Positions 55,798 to 64,000 of a stretch of 64,000 nucleotides of DNA are shown here, piece after piece (the stretch's first letter is position 1; every line of letters begins with the position of its first letter). Position numbers and translations under genes: made by a program. The stretch is from the NCBI RefSeq assembly GCF_016863655.1, contig NZ_BOPH01000102.1, positions 62,001 to 126,000 on the forward strand, given 5' to 3'. The notes under the pieces are model-generated. The model had not been told where the DNA came from, ran no database searches, and worked only from the letters and a program-made list of their open reading frames with translations. The DNA is from Virgisporangium ochraceum. Lineage in GTDB: Bacteria; Actinomycetota; Actinomycetes; Mycobacteriales; Micromonosporaceae.

Positions 55798-57567
55798 TCA
55801 GCCGGCCAGGTTCCTGATCTCGACGTCGGCGAACGACACCGAGTACGGCGGCGGGCCGCTCACCTGACCCAGCTCGAAGATGCCGAGGACCACGCGGCCC
55901 CGCTGGAACCGGTCCTCGGTCCAGTCGCCGACGAGCCGGCCGTCCCGGAAGAACTGCAGGTTCGTGCCCCGGGCGGCGATGCCGACCCGGGTCGGGGCGC
56001 CCGGCTCCACCGGGCTCGGGAAGGAGAACGTGCGCAGCGGCGTCACCGTGGCCTGGCCGCCGTCGCCGTGGGTGGTCAGGGCGTAGCCGGTCTCGCAGAC
56101 ACGCAGCGCGTACCCGGCCGAGTTCTCGAACCGGAACCAGATCCCGGCGCAGCTGCCCGGGGTGCGCAGCCGCACGTCGACGGCGACGCTGAAGTCCGTG
56201 AGCACCTGCTGCACGCCGGGGCAGCGGTAGGAGCCGACCGACTGCCGGGTCACCACGAGCGCGCCGTCGAACCGGCAGGTGGTGCGGTTGTCGGTGTCGT
56301 TGCGCTCCTGCCAGGCGCCCTCGGCGTCGAGGGCGTCGGCGACGACCACCGGCCCCGCCGGCATCGAGGCGGCCGGCGCGCTCGGGCTCGTGGAGCCGGC
56401 GCCGGACGGCGGTTCGGCCGAGTCGCGTCCCGGAAGGCCCTTGTAGACCAGCCCCGCCACGGTGAGCGACGTGACCAGCGCGGCCAGCGCGACCACGACG
56501 AGCGCGAACCGGCCCCACCGGGAACCGGCCGGAACCGGTGGCGGCACGACCGCGGGCACGACCGCGGGCACGGCCGCGGGCACGACCGCGGGCACGGCCG
56601 CGGGCACCGTCTCCGGATCGTCCAGCGCGGTCGCCTGGGCCGCCTCTTCGGCCGCCTCCTGCGCGGCCCCTTGCGCGGCATGGCGCAGCGCCGGCTGGCG
56701 CTCCAACGCGGCGGCCGCGTCGGGCGACCGCGCCGTCGTCCCCGCCGTCAGCAGGTGGTCGAGCAGGTCGCGGGCCGTCGGACGGTCGTTCGGGTCCTTG
56801 GACAGCGCCCGTCCGACCAGCGTCCGCAGCGCCCCCGGCAGCCCGTCCAGGTCGGGTGGCTGGGTGAGGATGCGCCCGGCGACCGTGAGCGCGTCGCCGG
56901 ATCCGAACGGGTTGCGTCCCAGGCCCGCGTAGGCGATCACGGCGCCCCACGAGAAGATGTCCGCCGCCGGGGTGACCGACCCGGCGGTCGGCGACTCGAA
57001 CCGCTCCGGCGCCATGTAGCTCACGGTGCCGACCATCTGACCGGTCTCGGTGTGACCGGTCGTGGCCTGTGACGAGTGGGCGATGCCGAAGTCGATCACC
57101 TTGGGGCTGCCCGCGGCCAGCAGAACGTTGGCCGGCTTCAGGTCGCGGTGCACGACCCCGGCGCCGTGGATCGCGGTGAGCGCGGTGGCGACCCCGATGG
57201 CCAGCCCGTGCAGGTTCGACGGCGACAGCGGACCCTTGCCCTTCACCACCGCCGTGAGGCTCGGACCGTCGACGTACTCGACGACGAGGTACGGCGTCTC
57301 GGAGTCGGTGTCGGCGTCGAGCACCTCGGCCGTGCAGAACGGCGGCACCTGGCGGGCCCGGTTGACCTCGCTGCGGAACCGGCGCCGGAACTGGTCGTCG
57401 TGGGCCAGGTCGGGCCGGATCACCTTGATCGCCACCGGCTCGCCGTCGGGGGTGTCCGCGAGGTAGACGGTGCCCATCCCGCCCTCGCCGAGCCGGCCCA
57501 CCAGGGTGTACCGGCCCAACCGCTGCGGGTCACCCGGTGACAGCGGCCGTACCCGCGACGAGCTCAT
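55798..57567 (-). CDS. Transmembrane Ser/Thr protein kinase with lectin-like outside domain
   Basis: This 589-residue kinase has an intact catalytic domain (about 18-275): glycine loop LGEGGMGTVY, lysine in VAIKVI, HRDLKPANVLL and VIDFGIA. A disordered linker with repeated (A/V)VPAV units precedes one membrane helix (RFALVVVALAALVTSLTVAGLVY, about 350-372). The extracytoplasmic 200 residues form a beta-sandwich (FSVAVDVRLRTPGSCAGIWFRFENSAGYALRVCE, VGIAARGTNLQFFRDGRLVGDW) of the concanavalin/DUF1080-like kind, so it may sense a glycan or wall component. The ATG is at 57565-57567. Confidence 0.9.
   Translation of the reverse strand: MSSSRVRPLSPGDPQRLGRYTLVGRLGEGGMGTVYLADTPDGEPVAIKVIRPDLAHDDQFRRRFRSEVNRARQVPPFCTAEVLDADTDSETPYLVVEYVDGPSLTAVVKGKGPLSPSNLHGLAIGVATALTAIHGAGVVHRDLKPANVLLAAGSPKVIDFGIAHSSQATTGHTETGQMVGTVSYMAPERFESPTAGSVTPAADIFSWGAVIAYAGLGRNPFGSGDALTVAGRILTQPPDLDGLPGALRTLVGRALSKDPNDRPTARDLLDHLLTAGTTARSPDAAAALERQPALRHAAQGAAQEAAEEAAQATALDDPETVPAAVPAVVPAAVPAVVPAVVPPPVPAGSRWGRFALVVVALAALVTSLTVAGLVYKGLPGRDSAEPPSGAGSTSPSAPAASMPAGPVVVADALDAEGAWQERNDTDNRTTCRFDGALVVTRQSVGSYRCPGVQQVLTDFSVAVDVRLRTPGSCAGIWFRFENSAGYALRVCETGYALTTHGDGGQATVTPLRTFSFPSPVEPGAPTRVGIAARGTNLQFFRDGRLVGDWTEDRFQRGRVVLGIFELGQVSGPPPYSVSFADVEIRNLAG
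56545..56604 (-). repeat. 12-bp tandem repeat in the kinase linker
   Basis: Five units of CACGACCGCGGG/CACGGCCGCGGG stand in a row and encode (V/A)PAV tetrapeptides just before the membrane helix. The frame is preserved. Confidence 0.75.
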
Positions 57568-57631
57568 TACTGTGCGTTCCCCCCGAACACGTGGATCGAT
57601 CTGCTCCGGGGTGCATCATGCCGCAGCGCGG

Positions 57632-58546
57632 TCAGCGCCTGCGCGGGTGGGCGGCGAAGAACTCCCACACGAGGTCGGTGGCGTTCATCGGCGCGTCCGG
57701 AACAGCGAACTGTCCGTCACCGGTGCCGGGCCAGACGTGACCCATGTCCGGCACGACGTACACGTCGACGTCGCTGCCGTCGGCGCAGCGGGCGACGGTC
57801 CGCCTGACCCGTGGCCCAGGGGCCGGCGCGGCGGCCGGGGTGCACCGCAGCCGCTGCTGCCAGTTCGCGAGACCGGTCTCGAAGATGGGGAAGTACCGGT
57901 CCTGCGTGCCGACGACCGTCACCACCGACACCGGGCTCGTCGGGACGTAGTCGACCTTCTCCGCGCGGGGTCCGCCGTACCCGCCGCTGACCACCCCGAT
58001 GGCGGCGAACGTGCCGGAGGCCTCGACCGCGCCGCGGAAGCTCATGTCTCCGCCGTTGGACATGCCCGTCAGGAACACCCGGTCGGGGTCGGCCCGCCAC
58101 CGCTCCACCAGGTGCCCGGTCAGCGCCTTCAGGAAGGCGACGTCGTCGGCGGTACCGCAGCAGACCATCGCGTTGAACCCGCGGTCGACGCCGTCGGGGT
58201 AGGCGACGAGGAACGTGTGCCGGTCGGCCCGGGCGTCGAAGCCGGTGAGGTCGCGCATCGCGGCGCCGGTGCCGGGGTAGACGTGCATGGCGATCACCAG
58301 CGGCAGCGGCGTGCTCCCGGTGTAGCCGGGCGGGGCGTGCAGCAGGTAGGTGCGCGTGACGCCGCCCACGTCGATGGTCAGCCGGTGGTCACCCGGTCCG
58401 GGCCGCTCGGGCGCCGCCGACGATCCCGACGGGACCGGCGTCGGCGCGGTCGGTGACCGGCCGGCGTCTCCGCACGCCGCGCCGACCACGCCGAACAGGG
58501 CGAACACCGCCAACAGGACCACCAGCCGCTGCCTCATCGACGCCAT
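57632..58546 (-). CDS. LpqC-like secreted esterase (PHB-depolymerase family)
   Basis: This 304-residue protein has a lipoprotein-like signal (QRLVVLLAVFALFGVVGAACGDAG). An alpha/beta hydrolase of the polyhydroxybutyrate-depolymerase/feruloyl-esterase group follows: LPLVIAMHVYPGTG, FLVAYPDGVDRGFN, the nucleophile in VFLTGMSNGGDMS, and the late histidine in DMGHVWPG. The catalytic Asp is probably near VTVVGTQDRYFPI. It should cleave esters outside the cell. The start ATG at 58544-58546 (MASMRQ) or the next ATG is possible. It is divergent from an ArsR-type gene. Confidence 0.85.
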   Translation of the reverse strand: MASMRQRLVVLLAVFALFGVVGAACGDAGRSPTAPTPVPSGSSAAPERPGPGDHRLTIDVGGVTRTYLLHAPPGYTGSTPLPLVIAMHVYPGTGAAMRDLTGFDARADRHTFLVAYPDGVDRGFNAMVCCGTADDVAFLKALTGHLVERWRADPDRVFLTGMSNGGDMSFRGAVEASGTFAAIGVVSGGYGGPRAEKVDYVPTSPVSVVTVVGTQDRYFPIFETGLANWQQRLRCTPAAAPAPGPRVRRTVARCADGSDVDVYVVPDMGHVWPGTGDGQFAVPDAPMNATDLVWEFFAAHPRRR

Positions 58547-58612
58547 GCTCGGGCGGCCGCCCGGGAGCGTCAACGGTTTCGGCTGACGCCGAAGGCGTGC
58601 CAGACTGCGACG

Positions 58613-59593
58613 ATGCTGCGGCTCTGCCTCGGATCCGCCGACCTGGCCCGGGTGCGCGTCGCCGACGCGCTGCACCCGGCCGCCACCGTGCCGCTGGCGT
58701 ACCAGGCACTGCGCGATCCGGCCACCGCCGTGCGGCTGCCGGGCCTGGCCGGCCGGGTGGAGCGGGCCGCCCCGCTGCTGCGCCCGCTGCACCACCTGGT
58801 CCCGTCGCGGGGCCTGATGCCCGACTTCCTGACGCCGACGGACGGCCTGGAGTCGCTCGAAGCCGGCCTGGCGGCGGTCCGGGCGACCCCGCCGCACCGC
58901 ATCCGGTCGCAGGTCGCCGCCGCGTACGCGCACCAGCCGGTCACCCCGTTGCGGCGACGCCTCGCCGCCGCCGACCCCGAGGTGCTCGACGCCCTGGTGA
59001 CGGCGCTGGGGCACTACTTCCGGGCGGTGCTGGACCCGTACTGGGCGACGTTGGAGCGCGCCCGGCGCCACGACGTGGCCGAGATCGGACGCCGGTTCGC
59101 CCGCTCCGGCGTCGACGGGGTGCTGACCACGCTCCCGCCGGGGGTGCGGTGGCGGTCACCGGTGCTCGAGGTCGACACGTGGCCGGCGGCCGGCGGCCGG
59201 TCGCGCCGGGACGTGCACCCCGCGGGCCGGGGCGTGGTGCTGGTGCCGTCGCCGTTCGCCGGGCCGCGTCCGCGCGTCCTGGCGCCGCCGGACGGGCCGA
59301 CGCTCGTCGTCTACCGCTCGGATGCGCCGCTGCCCCTGGACCCGCCGGTGCCCGACGCGGTCGAGCGGCTGCTCGGCCGCACCCGCGGCGAGATCCTGCG
59401 ACGGGTGGGGCAGGCGGGCCGGCACACGACCACCTCGGTGGCCCGCGACGTCGGGATCAGCCCGTCGTCGTCCTCCGAGCACCTCGCGGTGCTGCGCGCG
59501 GCGGGCCTGGTGACCAGCCACCGCAGCGGCGGCACGGTCGCGCACCGGACCACCCCGCTGGGCACGGAGCTGCTGGATGCGTCCCGACACTGA
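58613..59593 (+). CDS. ArsR-type winged-helix regulator with a long N-terminal domain
   Basis: This 326-residue protein keeps its HTH at the C-terminus (RTRGEILRRVGQAGRHTTTSVARDVGISPSSSSEHLAVLRAAGLVTSHRSGGTVAHRTTPLG), an ArsR/HTH_20 pattern. The first 240 residues are a domain found in similar actinobacterial regulators (LAYQALRDPATAVRLPG, HPVTPLRRRL-type). The ATG is 6 bases after CAGACT (58601-58606), so it is leaderless. The P450 gene starts 17 bases before its stop, so the two are co-expressed and the regulator probably controls the P450. Confidence 0.83.
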   Translation: MLRLCLGSADLARVRVADALHPAATVPLAYQALRDPATAVRLPGLAGRVERAAPLLRPLHHLVPSRGLMPDFLTPTDGLESLEAGLAAVRATPPHRIRSQVAAAYAHQPVTPLRRRLAAADPEVLDALVTALGHYFRAVLDPYWATLERARRHDVAEIGRRFARSGVDGVLTTLPPGVRWRSPVLEVDTWPAAGGRSRRDVHPAGRGVVLVPSPFAGPRPRVLAPPDGPTLVVYRSDAPLPLDPPVPDAVERLLGRTRGEILRRVGQAGRHTTTSVARDVGISPSSSSEHLAVLRAAGLVTSHRSGGTVAHRTTPLGTELLDASRH

Positions 59594-60908
59594 GGTCGTC
59601 TTCGACCCGGACACCTACGTCACCGGGGTGCCGTACGACGCGCTGGCCCGGCTGCGCCGGGAGCACGCGGTGGTGTGGGTCGAGGAGAAGCCGGTCCTGG
59701 GCTGGCCGGGCGGTCCGGGGTTCTGGCTGGTGCTGCGGCACGCCGACGTCGGGTCGGTGCTGCGCCGGCCGCGGCTGTTCTCGTCGTGGCTGGGCGCCAC
59801 CCAGACCCGTGACCCGGCCACGCCGGAGGCGCTGGCCTACGTCCGCACGATGATGCTGAACATGGACCCGCCGGACCACTCCCGGCTGCGGCGGCTGCTC
59901 GCCCGCTCGTTCACCCCGCGCGCCGTCGACGCGCTGACCGACCGGATCCGTTCCCACGCGAGGGCGATCTGTGACCGCGTGTTCGTCGGCGCCGGCGGCG
60001 AATGCGACTTCGCCACCGACATCGCCGCGGACCTGCCGCTGCTGACGCTGGCCGACCTCCTCGGCATGCCGGAATGCGACCGGGGGCTGCTCTTCGACTG
60101 GTCGAACCGGGTCATCGGCTACCAGGATCCGGACTACGCGTCGTCGGCGTCGTTCGACCCGTCCTCCGGGTCGCCGATGGCCCGCGCCGCCGCGGCGCTG
60201 CGGCCGCCGCCGGGGTCGCTGCCCGACCCGCGGACCCGCGAGGGCATGCCGGACCTGTACGCCTACGCGCACCTGCTGGCCGGGGAGAAGCGCCGCCGGC
60301 CGGGCGACGACGTCATGTCGATCCTCCTCGCACAGGTCGACGACGACGGCGGGCGGGTGTCGGTGGAGGAGTTCGAGAACCTGTTCTGGCTGTTCGCGGT
60401 CGCCGGCAACGAGACGCTGCGCAACGGCCTGCCCGGTGCGTGCGTCGCCCTGCTGGAACACCCGGACGCCCAGGACCGGCTGCGCGCCGACCCGGGCCTG
60501 CTGCCCACCGCGGTCGAGGAGATGCTGCGGTGGTGGACGCCGGTCATGACGTTCCGCCGCACGGCGACGGCCGACTGCGAGCTCGGCGGGCGGCAGGTGC
60601 GCCGCGGCGACAAGGTGGTCGTGTCGTTCACCTCGGCCAACCGCGACGAGGCCGTGTTCGCCTCCCCGGACCGGTTCGACGTCGACCGCGCCCCCAACCC
60701 GCACCTGGTGTTCGGCCACGGCCCGCACTTCTGCCTCGGTGCGCACCTGGCCCGGATGCAGATGCGGGAGCTGTTCGCCGAGGTGCTGCGCCGCACGTCG
60801 GCGCTGCGTGGCGCGGGGCGACCGGACCGGCTGCGCTCGAACTTCCAGCACGGCGTGAAACACCTGCCGGTGGCGTGGACCGCCCGTCAGCCGACCGGCT
60901 CCACGTAG
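59577..60908 (+). CDS. Cytochrome P450
   Basis: This 443-residue protein has the P450 landmarks: C-helix region MLNMDPPDHSRLRRLLARSFTPRAVDAL, I-helix LFAVAGNETLRNGL (AGNET form, as in the CYP125/CYP142 steroid group), ExxR in VEEMLRWWTPV, and the heme loop FGHGPHFCLGAHLAR. It should hydroxylate a hydrophobic substrate with electrons from a ferredoxin that is not encoded nearby. Its ATG lies inside the end of the ArsR-type gene. It converges on, and overlaps by 22 bases, the SRPBCC gene on the other strand. Confidence 0.9.
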   Translation: MRPDTEVVFDPDTYVTGVPYDALARLRREHAVVWVEEKPVLGWPGGPGFWLVLRHADVGSVLRRPRLFSSWLGATQTRDPATPEALAYVRTMMLNMDPPDHSRLRRLLARSFTPRAVDALTDRIRSHARAICDRVFVGAGGECDFATDIAADLPLLTLADLLGMPECDRGLLFDWSNRVIGYQDPDYASSASFDPSSGSPMARAAAALRPPPGSLPDPRTREGMPDLYAYAHLLAGEKRRRPGDDVMSILLAQVDDDGGRVSVEEFENLFWLFAVAGNETLRNGLPGACVALLEHPDAQDRLRADPGLLPTAVEEMLRWWTPVMTFRRTATADCELGGRQVRRGDKVVVSFTSANRDEAVFASPDRFDVDRAPNPHLVFGHGPHFCLGAHLARMQMRELFAEVLRRTSALRGAGRPDRLRSNFQHGVKHLPVAWTARQPTGST

Positions 60909-61354
60909 GACGCCAGGTTGGCCAGCGACGAGGCGATTCCCTGTTCGTGGACCGCCTGGTCGATGCCGGCCGGCACGTCGGTGGCGGTGACGGTCACCTC
61001 GGTTCCGGCACCGGAGGCGGCGAGCCGCCACGTCATCGTCATGGTGCCCGCGTACAGCGGGTCGTCGGACTCGAAGACGGCCCGGTGCACCACGCGTTCG
61101 GACGGCACCAGGTCGGCGAAGCCGACCTCGACGACGTCGGTGCCCTCGGTGCTCTTCCCGGACCCGTCGGACGGGTCGAGGTAGGTCAGGACCATCCGGA
61201 ACCCGCCACCCGGCCGCGGATCCCACCGCTCGATCCGCCCGCTCATGCCGTCGGGCGGCAGCCACGCCTCGACCGCGGCCCGGTCGACCAGCGCGCCGTA
61301 CACGGCCGCCGGTGGCGCCGCGATCGTCCGGGCGGCGCGGTCGGTTCGTCCCAT
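60887..61354 (-). CDS. SRPBCC / AHSA1-like protein
   Basis: This 155-residue protein is of the AHSA1/SRPBCC kind: DRAARTIAAPPAAVYGALVDRAAVEAWLPPDGMSGRIERWDPRPGGGFRMVLTYLD, VPSERVVHRAVFESDDP, MTMTWRLAASGAGTEVTVTATDVP and HEQGIASSLANLASYVE. It probably binds a small hydrophobic ligand. TAGAAT (61361-61366 on the other strand) is 6 bases upstream of the ATG, so it is leaderless. Its 3' end overlaps the P450 end. Confidence 0.87.
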   Translation of the reverse strand: MGRTDRAARTIAAPPAAVYGALVDRAAVEAWLPPDGMSGRIERWDPRPGGGFRMVLTYLDPSDGSGKSTEGTDVVEVGFADLVPSERVVHRAVFESDDPLYAGTMTMTWRLAASGAGTEVTVTATDVPAGIDQAVHEQGIASSLANLASYVEPVG

Positions 61355-61460
61355 GCGGGGATTCTAGGCGGGCGCCCGCCGCCTGCCGTCCGGGGCGCGG
61401 GCGACGGGCAACCGTGGCGCACCACGACCGGTACCGGACCCGCCACCCCGGCGCCGTGTG

Positions 61461-62744
<1,284 letters not shown>

Positions 62745-62807
62745 CCGGCCGCGCGCCCCGATGCCCGGTAGCATCGGGGTCCGCTACGTCCGAAGGGGTC
62801 GCCCACC

Positions 62808-63200
62808 GTGTCCAACGAAGTTCCCGACAGCCACACCGACCTGCTCGAGCGTCCGCTGTTCGCCCACCTGGCGACGGTGCGGCCCGACGGGTCGCCGCAG
62901 ACCCAGGTGATGTGGTTCCGGTGGACCGGCGACCGCGTGCAGATGACCCACACGAAGACGCGGCAGAAGTACCGCAACCTCCAGAACGAGCCGCGGCTGG
63001 CGCTGTCGATCGCCGACCCGGACAACCCGTACCGCTTCCTGGAGATCCGCGGCGTCGTCGAGAACATCGCCGACGACGACGCGCAGGCGTCGTTCTACCA
63101 GGGGCTGCAGGAGCGGTACGGCCGCAGCTACACCATCACCGACGCCGACGTGCGGGTGATCCTCACCATCCGGCCGGAGAAGGTCGTCGCCCACGGCTGA
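62808..63200 (+). CDS. PPOX-class F420-dependent oxidoreductase
   Basis: This 130-residue protein follows GAAGGGG and starts at a GTG. It has the split-barrel flavin/F420 fold typical of actinobacterial PPOX-class proteins: RPLFAHLATVRPDGSPQTQVMWFRWTGDRVQMTHTKTRQKYRNLQNEPRLALSIADPDNPYRFLEIRGVVENI and the end VILTIRPEKVVAHG. It should use F420 to reduce a small substrate. TAGCAT at 62769-62774 is a likely -10. A hairpin overlaps its stop codon. Confidence 0.9.
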   Translation: MSNEVPDSHTDLLERPLFAHLATVRPDGSPQTQVMWFRWTGDRVQMTHTKTRQKYRNLQNEPRLALSIADPDNPYRFLEIRGVVENIADDDAQASFYQGLQERYGRSYTITDADVRVILTIRPEKVVAHG

Positions 63201-63508
63201 CGCCGGCCCGGCGTCGGCCCGGTGGACACGAACCCGGTGAGGTCGGCCAGTTTCATCGCACCGGCCGCGATCAGCACCAGCGCCACGGAGACCTGCAGCG
63301 CGGTCACGACGACGGCGCTCACCGCGGCACCCCGGCGCCGTCGAGGATCCGGGCGTGGCACGCCCGTCGAGTCGGGCAGCCGCCAGCCGGCGCGGCGCGG
63401 CGGCTGGCCGTCGTCCCGTCGGCCGAGCGGGCTCTCCACCCGCAGGACCGCCAGCCGCACGACCGTCAGGACGGCGAGGAACCCGACCGTGCCGGCAGGG
63501 ATCCTCAC
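63128..63508 (-). CDS. Membrane protein with a MauE/DoxX-like segment, probably shortened
   Basis: The frame starts at a GTG at 63506-63508 that overlaps the stop of the upstream gene. It has one helix (AGTVGFLAVLTVVRLAVLRV), a charged Pro/Arg-rich stretch, and a second helix with ALQVSVALVLIAAGAMKLADLTGF, which is like the first helix of MauE/DoxX membrane proteins. The frame then runs into the antisense of the PPOX gene to 63128, where no family similarity remains. A MauE-type protein should have three more helices, so the gene appears cut near 63225. Confidence 0.4.
   Translation of the reverse strand: MRIPAGTVGFLAVLTVVRLAVLRVESPLGRRDDGQPPRRAGWRLPDSTGVPRPDPRRRRGAAVSAVVVTALQVSVALVLIAAGAMKLADLTGFVSTGPTPGRRQPWATTFSGRMVRITRTSASVMV
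63199..63215 (+). terminator. Short hairpin at the PPOX stop
   Basis: GACGCCG (63199-63205) and CGGCGTC (63209-63215) form a perfect seven-base stem with a GCC loop. It begins inside the stop codon and has no T-run. It is a possible terminator. Confidence 0.4.
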
Positions 63509-64000
63509 ACGACCGGGCCACGGGCGGTGAACACGATCGACCACGTGCCGGCCCCGGTGTCGACCTGGTAGGCGTAGCAGCCCGGCGCCTTGACCCGCGT
63601 GAAGCTCGGATAGTCGCGCCAGCCACCGGTCTGGCCCTCGTACGAGCCGGTGTTCAGGCGCAGCTCCGGCTGCGCCGGATCCTCGAACGCCAGCCCGCCC
63701 TGGCCGTCGAGCTGCCGGCCGCGGACGAGTACCGGGCCGGTGGTCGCCGGGTCGACCGCCCACAGCACCTTCTGCCCGCCCCACGTGCGGTCGGTCCAGG
63801 TGCCGCCCCGCGTCGGGGACTCGTAGTGCAGCACCGCGCCGGTACCGACACCCGCGGGCCGGGCCGGACCGGTGCCCAGCAACGGGCCCAGCCCGGGATC
63901 GGGCCGCTGCACCTCGGTCGCCACCGGACAGGTGGCCCCCGCCGCGACCGGCGGATGCGCCCAGGGGCGCCGCAACGCGGCGAACGCGTCGGCCGCGCCC
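63505..64000 (-). CDS. Protein of unknown function, start beyond the window
   Basis: The frame is open to the right edge and ends at 63505. The visible 164 residues include PWAHPPVAAGATCPVATEVQRPDPG, GTGAVLHYESPTRGGTW, VLWAVDPATTGPVLVRGRQLDG and GCYAYQVDTGAGTWSIVFTARGPVV. The last part looks like a small extracellular beta domain with two cysteines, as in short exported actinobacterial proteins of unknown role. A TTG near 63975 could be an internal start, but the sequence upstream (ADAFAAL) looks coding, so I treat the gene as partial. Confidence 0.6.
   Translation of the reverse strand, partial: GAADAFAALRRPWAHPPVAAGATCPVATEVQRPDPGLGPLLGTGPARPAGVGTGAVLHYESPTRGGTWTDRTWGGQKVLWAVDPATTGPVLVRGRQLDGQGGLAFEDPAQPELRLNTGSYEGQTGGWRDYPSFTRVKAPGCYAYQVDTGAGTWSIVFTARGPVV

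Overview
The window is 64 kb of very GC-rich DNA (above 70% by eye) with strong G/C bias at third codon positions, many GTG/TTG starts, leaderless promoters of the TANNNT type, ECF sigma factors of the SigE type, PknG/GlnH/GlnX homologues, F420-dependent PPOX-type enzymes and CebR- and KstR-type operators. All of this points to a filamentous or soil actinobacterium (Micromonosporaceae or Pseudonocardiaceae are my best guesses; the family is an inference). I see no rRNA, tRNA, CRISPR array, insertion sequence, phage or plasmid origin.

Layout. 1-12.4 kb: secreted proteins, an aminoglycoside-phosphotransferase-fold protein, a phytanoyl-CoA dioxygenase, a frameshifted acetyltransferase, a SnoaL-like protein behind a KstR-type operator, a macrolide-type glycosyltransferase divergent from a TetR, a PadR/membrane-protein pair, an Hsp70-WD40 fusion and an extradiol dioxygenase. 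12.5-16.6 kb: a complete nickel-pincer operon larA-larE-larB-larC. 16.7-20.6 kb: an ECF sigma factor with a membrane partner, then a remnant of a cation-antiporter region (mrpG, an mrpA-mrpF fusion, a shortened khtT, two small stress/membrane genes) divergent from a MarR gene. 22-24.8 kb: an MreB/Hsp70-fold protein, a DksA/TraR zinc-finger protein and a PQQ-type sugar dehydrogenase under a perfect CebR box. 24.9-34.2 kb: an extended PknG signalling operon (glnX-glnH-pknG-PP2C-VWA) divergent from a membrane-anchored Hsp70 fused to a periplasmic sugar-binding domain. 35.1-41.3 kb: an ankyrin protein coupled to a tandem pseudokinase, then a membrane GGDEF-EAL protein. 41.3-64 kb: mixed accessory genes, including phosphotransferases, a second ECF/membrane pair, TetR/WYL/ArsR regulators, an epoxide hydrolase, a classical Ser/Thr kinase with an extracytoplasmic lectin-like domain, a PHB-depolymerase-like lipoprotein, a P450, a subtilase and a PPOX protein.

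How the genes may work together. The most interesting part is signal perception. Two long proteins share the same Hsp70-type ATPase module but carry different predicted extracytoplasmic sensors (a seven-bladed WD40 propeller; an RbsB/YtfQ-like sugar-binding domain). The second sits next to a PknG operon that already contains its own binding-protein sensor (GlnH), membrane transducer (GlnX), kinase and an added phosphatase. The phosphatase and kinase share the same type of N-terminal zinc ribbons. Together these read as a nutrient-sensing phospho-signalling island.

A second theme is damage. About ten loci keep recognisable N- and C-terminal ends but lack the conserved middle (khtT, mrpA/F, a BTAD-AAA regulator, a UPF0303 gene, a Sufu-like gene, an acetyltransferase), and several more carry single-base frameshifts in G/C runs. 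This may be real gene decay or an assembly that collapsed GC-rich segments; re-sequencing would decide.
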